From: Utricularia gibba
Taxonomy: Eukaryota; Streptophyta; Magnoliopsida; Lamiales; Lentibulariaceae
Direction: 5' to 3'
DNA: 64,000 nt
Assembly (NCBI GenBank): GCA_002189035.1
Contig: NEEC01000015.1
Coordinates: forward strand, 434,001-498,000
In this document: positions 62,850 to 64,000 of the stretch, piece by piece
How positions within the stretch are numbered: the first letter of the stretch is position 1
How the letters are laid out: each line of letters starts with the position of its first letter
Program-made: the position numbers and the translations under genes
Notes under the pieces: generated by a model
What the model was told of the DNA's origin: nothing
Databases searched by the model: none
Seen by the model: the letters and a program-made list of their open reading frames with translations, nothing else

Positions 62850-64000
62850 ATGTTGCTCGCTGTCTTGATCGCCAATTCCCAAGGCAACATTCTCATTGAA
62901 CGGTATACATCAATTTTCGTTCCATTTTGGCTGAGAAAAAGAATATTTTCTGTTGTTGTGGTTTCCTGATCTGCGATCTTCGATTCCTTGTGTATGTTTT
63001 TCCTCGTAGGTTGTCGTTCTCTGTTTTGGGTGGAAATTCAGTAGTTTGTACTTTGAAATGCCATGAACCTGTGCGCTGATCGAGTTTTAGCTTTGTCAAG
63101 TCTTGTAGGGGGTGCTCTCTAGAAGTTGATACAGCGATCTTGAGTGTTCTCTGGGTTTTGGAGATTATTCCCATATGAATATTTCCTTGCCATATTCTGT
63201 CGACAAAGCCAAATCCGTATCACATGAATAAAAAGCTCTGTGTTTTTTTTTGTTTCAGTTTCAATGGGGTTCCACCAGAGGAGCGTCTTCATTGGAGATC
63301 CTTTTTAGTGAAACTGGGATCAGACAACATCAGGGGAATCAAGAACGAGGAGCTTCTCGTTGCAAGTCACAAGTATGACACTTGTTGTTTTCTATTTTTC
63401 CCATTGTGATTCTTCTTGGCAGCTATGGCTTGTAAAATATTGGAGATACAATGCTCCAAGCAATTTGTTGTAAAATCCTAATGAACAGGCATGACGTAAG
63501 TCCCGGGGAGGATCCCTGCCATCGTCAAACCATGGCAAGATGCCCTAATGGCCCTTTTTCCCTTTTCAGGTCTGTTTACATTGTGTACACAGTGCTTGGA
63601 GATGTCACTGTTTTCGTGGTTGGAAAAGATGAATATGATGAGCTTGCCTGTGAGTATACCATTCAGATGTTACTATTACTTTCAAGAGATCCTTTTGCTC
63701 CTGTTACATGATCTGATGAAGGCCATTTCAAACAGCTCGGATTTGTGCTAAGCTCTATTTTCCTGTTGTTAATGATCCTAGTGGCAGAAGCCATCTTCGT
63801 CATAACCTCGGCCATCAAGGACGTGTGTGGGAAACCGCCGACGGAGCGTGTCTTCCTCGACAAGTACGGGAAAATATGCTTGTGCTTGGATGAGATTGTG
63901 TGGAAGGTGAGCAATACTTTGTGTTTCATTCCCCATTAACTGTTCCCACTCTTGGCATTTACATTGAAGCTTCCCGTTTGGAAGGGTCTGTTGGAGAACA
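62850..64000 (+). CDS. LOLITA: LOLITA, TPLATE-complex small subunit, partial
   Basis: Longin-fold small subunit of the TPLATE/TSET adaptor complex that acts in clathrin-mediated endocytosis at the plasma membrane. Exons: 62850-62902, 63259-63372, 63570-63649, 63782-63906, and the first 16 bases of an exon from 63985 that runs off the window. The 129 visible residues begin MLLAVLIANSQGNILIERFN and include PPEERLHWRSFLVKLG, SVYIVYTVLGDVTVFVVGKD, AIFVITSAIKDVCGKPPTER and FLDKYGKICLCLDEIVWKG. All phases agree. The full protein should be about 146 residues, so only the C-terminus is missing. Alternatives are other longin/sigma-type adaptor subunits, but the sequence matches my memory of At1g15370-type proteins. 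Confidence 0.8.

Overview
This is a gene-dense stretch of nuclear DNA from a flowering plant. The evidence is the spliceosomal intron architecture (short AT-rich GT-AG introns) and a gene set that includes phytochrome A, a NAC factor, an Alfin-like PHD protein, STICHEL-like, a BAM-type receptor kinase, chloroplast isoamylase ISA2 and a TPLATE-complex subunit. I find 21 protein-coding genes I can support and one tentative one, about one per 3 kb. I saw no tRNA, rRNA, CRISPR array or intact transposon.

Layout. 1-1954: no gene, with a G20 tract. 1955-5044 (+): BAM3-like LRR receptor kinase with two frameshifts. 5460-6857 (-): RABA2 GTPase. 7649-10207 (-): ISA2, single exon. 11356-14348 (-): delta-COP, facing cytochrome c (+, 14977-16177). 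17340-19674 (+): DUF707 protein. 20158-22905 (-): proteasome ATPase RPT5. 23803-27484 (-): STICHEL-like. 29069-30769 (-): Alfin-like PHD. 32485-33697 (-): NAC035/LOV1-like. 35348-36718 (+): ribosomal protein L7a/eL8. 37722-39099 (+): TVP38/VTT membrane protein. 39971-42315 (-): NPF transporter. 44367-48093 (-): phytochrome A. 49793-50137 (-) and 51121-51426 (-): two small plant proteins of unknown function. 51662-55183 (+): UTP21/WDR36. 55479-57966 (-): ZIP-type metal transporter. 59625-61044 (-): peptide deformylase 1A. 61250-62065 (+): Alba-like protein. 62282-62647 (-): tentative small ORF. 62850-64000 (+, runs off the window): LOLITA, the small subunit of the TPLATE complex.

The genes do not form a pathway. 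They are a normal plant mixture of housekeeping, signalling and transport genes. Several neighbours are head-to-head with only about 200 bp between start codons, so they probably share promoters.

The most consequential observation concerns the sequence itself. Four otherwise well-conserved genes (BAM3-like twice, delta-COP, STICHEL-like, ZIP) are broken by exactly one missing base each time, always inside a short homopolymer run and never by an insertion. One of them, delta-COP, is expected to be essential. This looks like residual base-calling error in the assembly rather than decay, and any automatic gene model here will be wrong at those places. Gene models below were obtained by joining exons by hand at splice sites. 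Exon sums were checked to be multiples of three, allowing for the missing bases; the exception is the DUF707 gene, whose 5' end is unresolved. I did not find a convincing undescribed biological system. The nearest to new biology are the two small conserved unknown proteins and the altered proton-coupling motif in the NPF transporter.
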